Source: Flavobacteriaceae bacterium (GTDB lineage: Bacteria; Bacteroidota; Bacteroidia; Flavobacteriales; Flavobacteriaceae). From it: a DNA stretch of 64,000 nt. A program made the position numbers and the translations under genes. How positions within the stretch are numbered: the first letter of the stretch is position 1; each line of letters opens with the position of its first letter. The stretch lies in contig JABABD010000029.1 of the NCBI GenBank assembly GCA_014238425.1, positions 1 through 64,000 of the forward strand, read 5' to 3'. Shown here one piece after another: positions 63,969 through 64,000 of this stretch. The notes beneath the pieces are model-generated. The model saw only the letters and a list, made by a program, of their open reading frames with translations. It was not told where the DNA came from and ran no database searches.

Positions 63969-64000
63969 TTTTTTTAATTGTACATATTTCTTATTCTTCA

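Larger units (their letters stand above)
63696..64000. other. right-edge region without an intact recognised gene
   Basis: This 305-base stretch holds a minus-strand -7 element TATATTTG (63712-63705), the broken fragment at 63747-63858 and the tiny hydrophobic frame at 63891-63968. Nothing else is identifiable: no tRNA, terminator with a strong stem, or mobile element end was seen. Confidence 0.5.

Noticed and set aside
1..64000. CRISPR arrays, tRNA or rRNA genes, transposases and integrases
   Set aside because: No regularly spaced repeats, cloverleaf-like tracts in the gaps, or recognisable transposase/integrase proteins were found. All gaps are short except the last 300 bases.

Overview
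The window is AT-rich chromosomal DNA from a member of the phylum Bacteroidota, most likely a marine Flavobacteriaceae (inference). The evidence is the recurrent TAnnTTTG -7 promoter element, many proteins restricted to flavobacteria (DUF6909, DUF6341, DUF6427, DUF4254, DUF5687, DUF4292, HU-CCDC81/SPOR types), a SprE/PorW type IX secretion lipoprotein, and an F-type ATP synthase operon that ends at atpG without atpD or atpC. No tRNA, rRNA, CRISPR array or intact insertion sequence was seen.

Positions 1 to about 36200 form a surface-polysaccharide (capsule, exopolysaccharide or O-antigen-like) locus. After a truncated DUF6909 gene come a Wzz-like chain-length protein and rfbBACD (dTDP-L-rhamnose). 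A new promoter then starts a long co-directional run: wecB and wecC (UDP-ManNAc and UDP-ManNAcA), a small lipoprotein, an MBOAT acyltransferase with an SGNH/CBM-like partner, a bi-domain oxidoreductase, a heparinase-fold protein, a Wzx flippase, a glycosyltransferase and three consecutive polytopic membrane proteins that are Wzy or ligase candidates. A second oxidoreductase/heparinase-fold pair with an inserted methyltransferase follows, then a GT4, a WecA-like initiating transferase, ugd and UDP-glucuronate decarboxylase (UDP-GlcA to UDP-xylose), a WcaJ/WbaP-like initiating transferase and, inverted, a GT4 with a CapK/PaaK-like ligase. Together they supply at least dTDP-Rha, UDP-ManNAcA, UDP-GlcA and UDP-Xyl, and encode initiation, flipping, polymerisation, acylation and uronate-related tailoring.

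Positions 36280 to 46700 hold housekeeping genes: purD, the DUF6341/DUF6427/DUF4254 group, a GT9 heptosyltransferase-like enzyme, a PaaE-type ferredoxin reductase, a DUF5687/ABC ATPase exporter and sprE/porW. Positions 46719 to 52860 hold a bactofilin, then atpZ, a DUF6168-type protein, atpB, E, F, H, A and G, with a promoter directly before atpB, a strong hairpin between atpE and atpF and an intrinsic terminator after atpG.

Positions 52900 to 62660 carry envelope and core genes: a lipoprotein, a second flippase, dut, a sugar nucleotidyltransferase, a TPR protein, a DUF4292 lipoprotein, an EnvC-like factor, a hotdog thioesterase, an HU-CCDC81/SPOR protein and dprA. The last 1.3 kb looks degenerate: a lipoprotein gene is surrounded by small fragments, two of which appear to carry single-base frameshifts. 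The most interesting signals are the duplicated oxidoreductase plus cytoplasmic heparinase-fold module, with its Asn/Tyr/His residues retained and no signal peptide, and the decayed fragments at the right edge.
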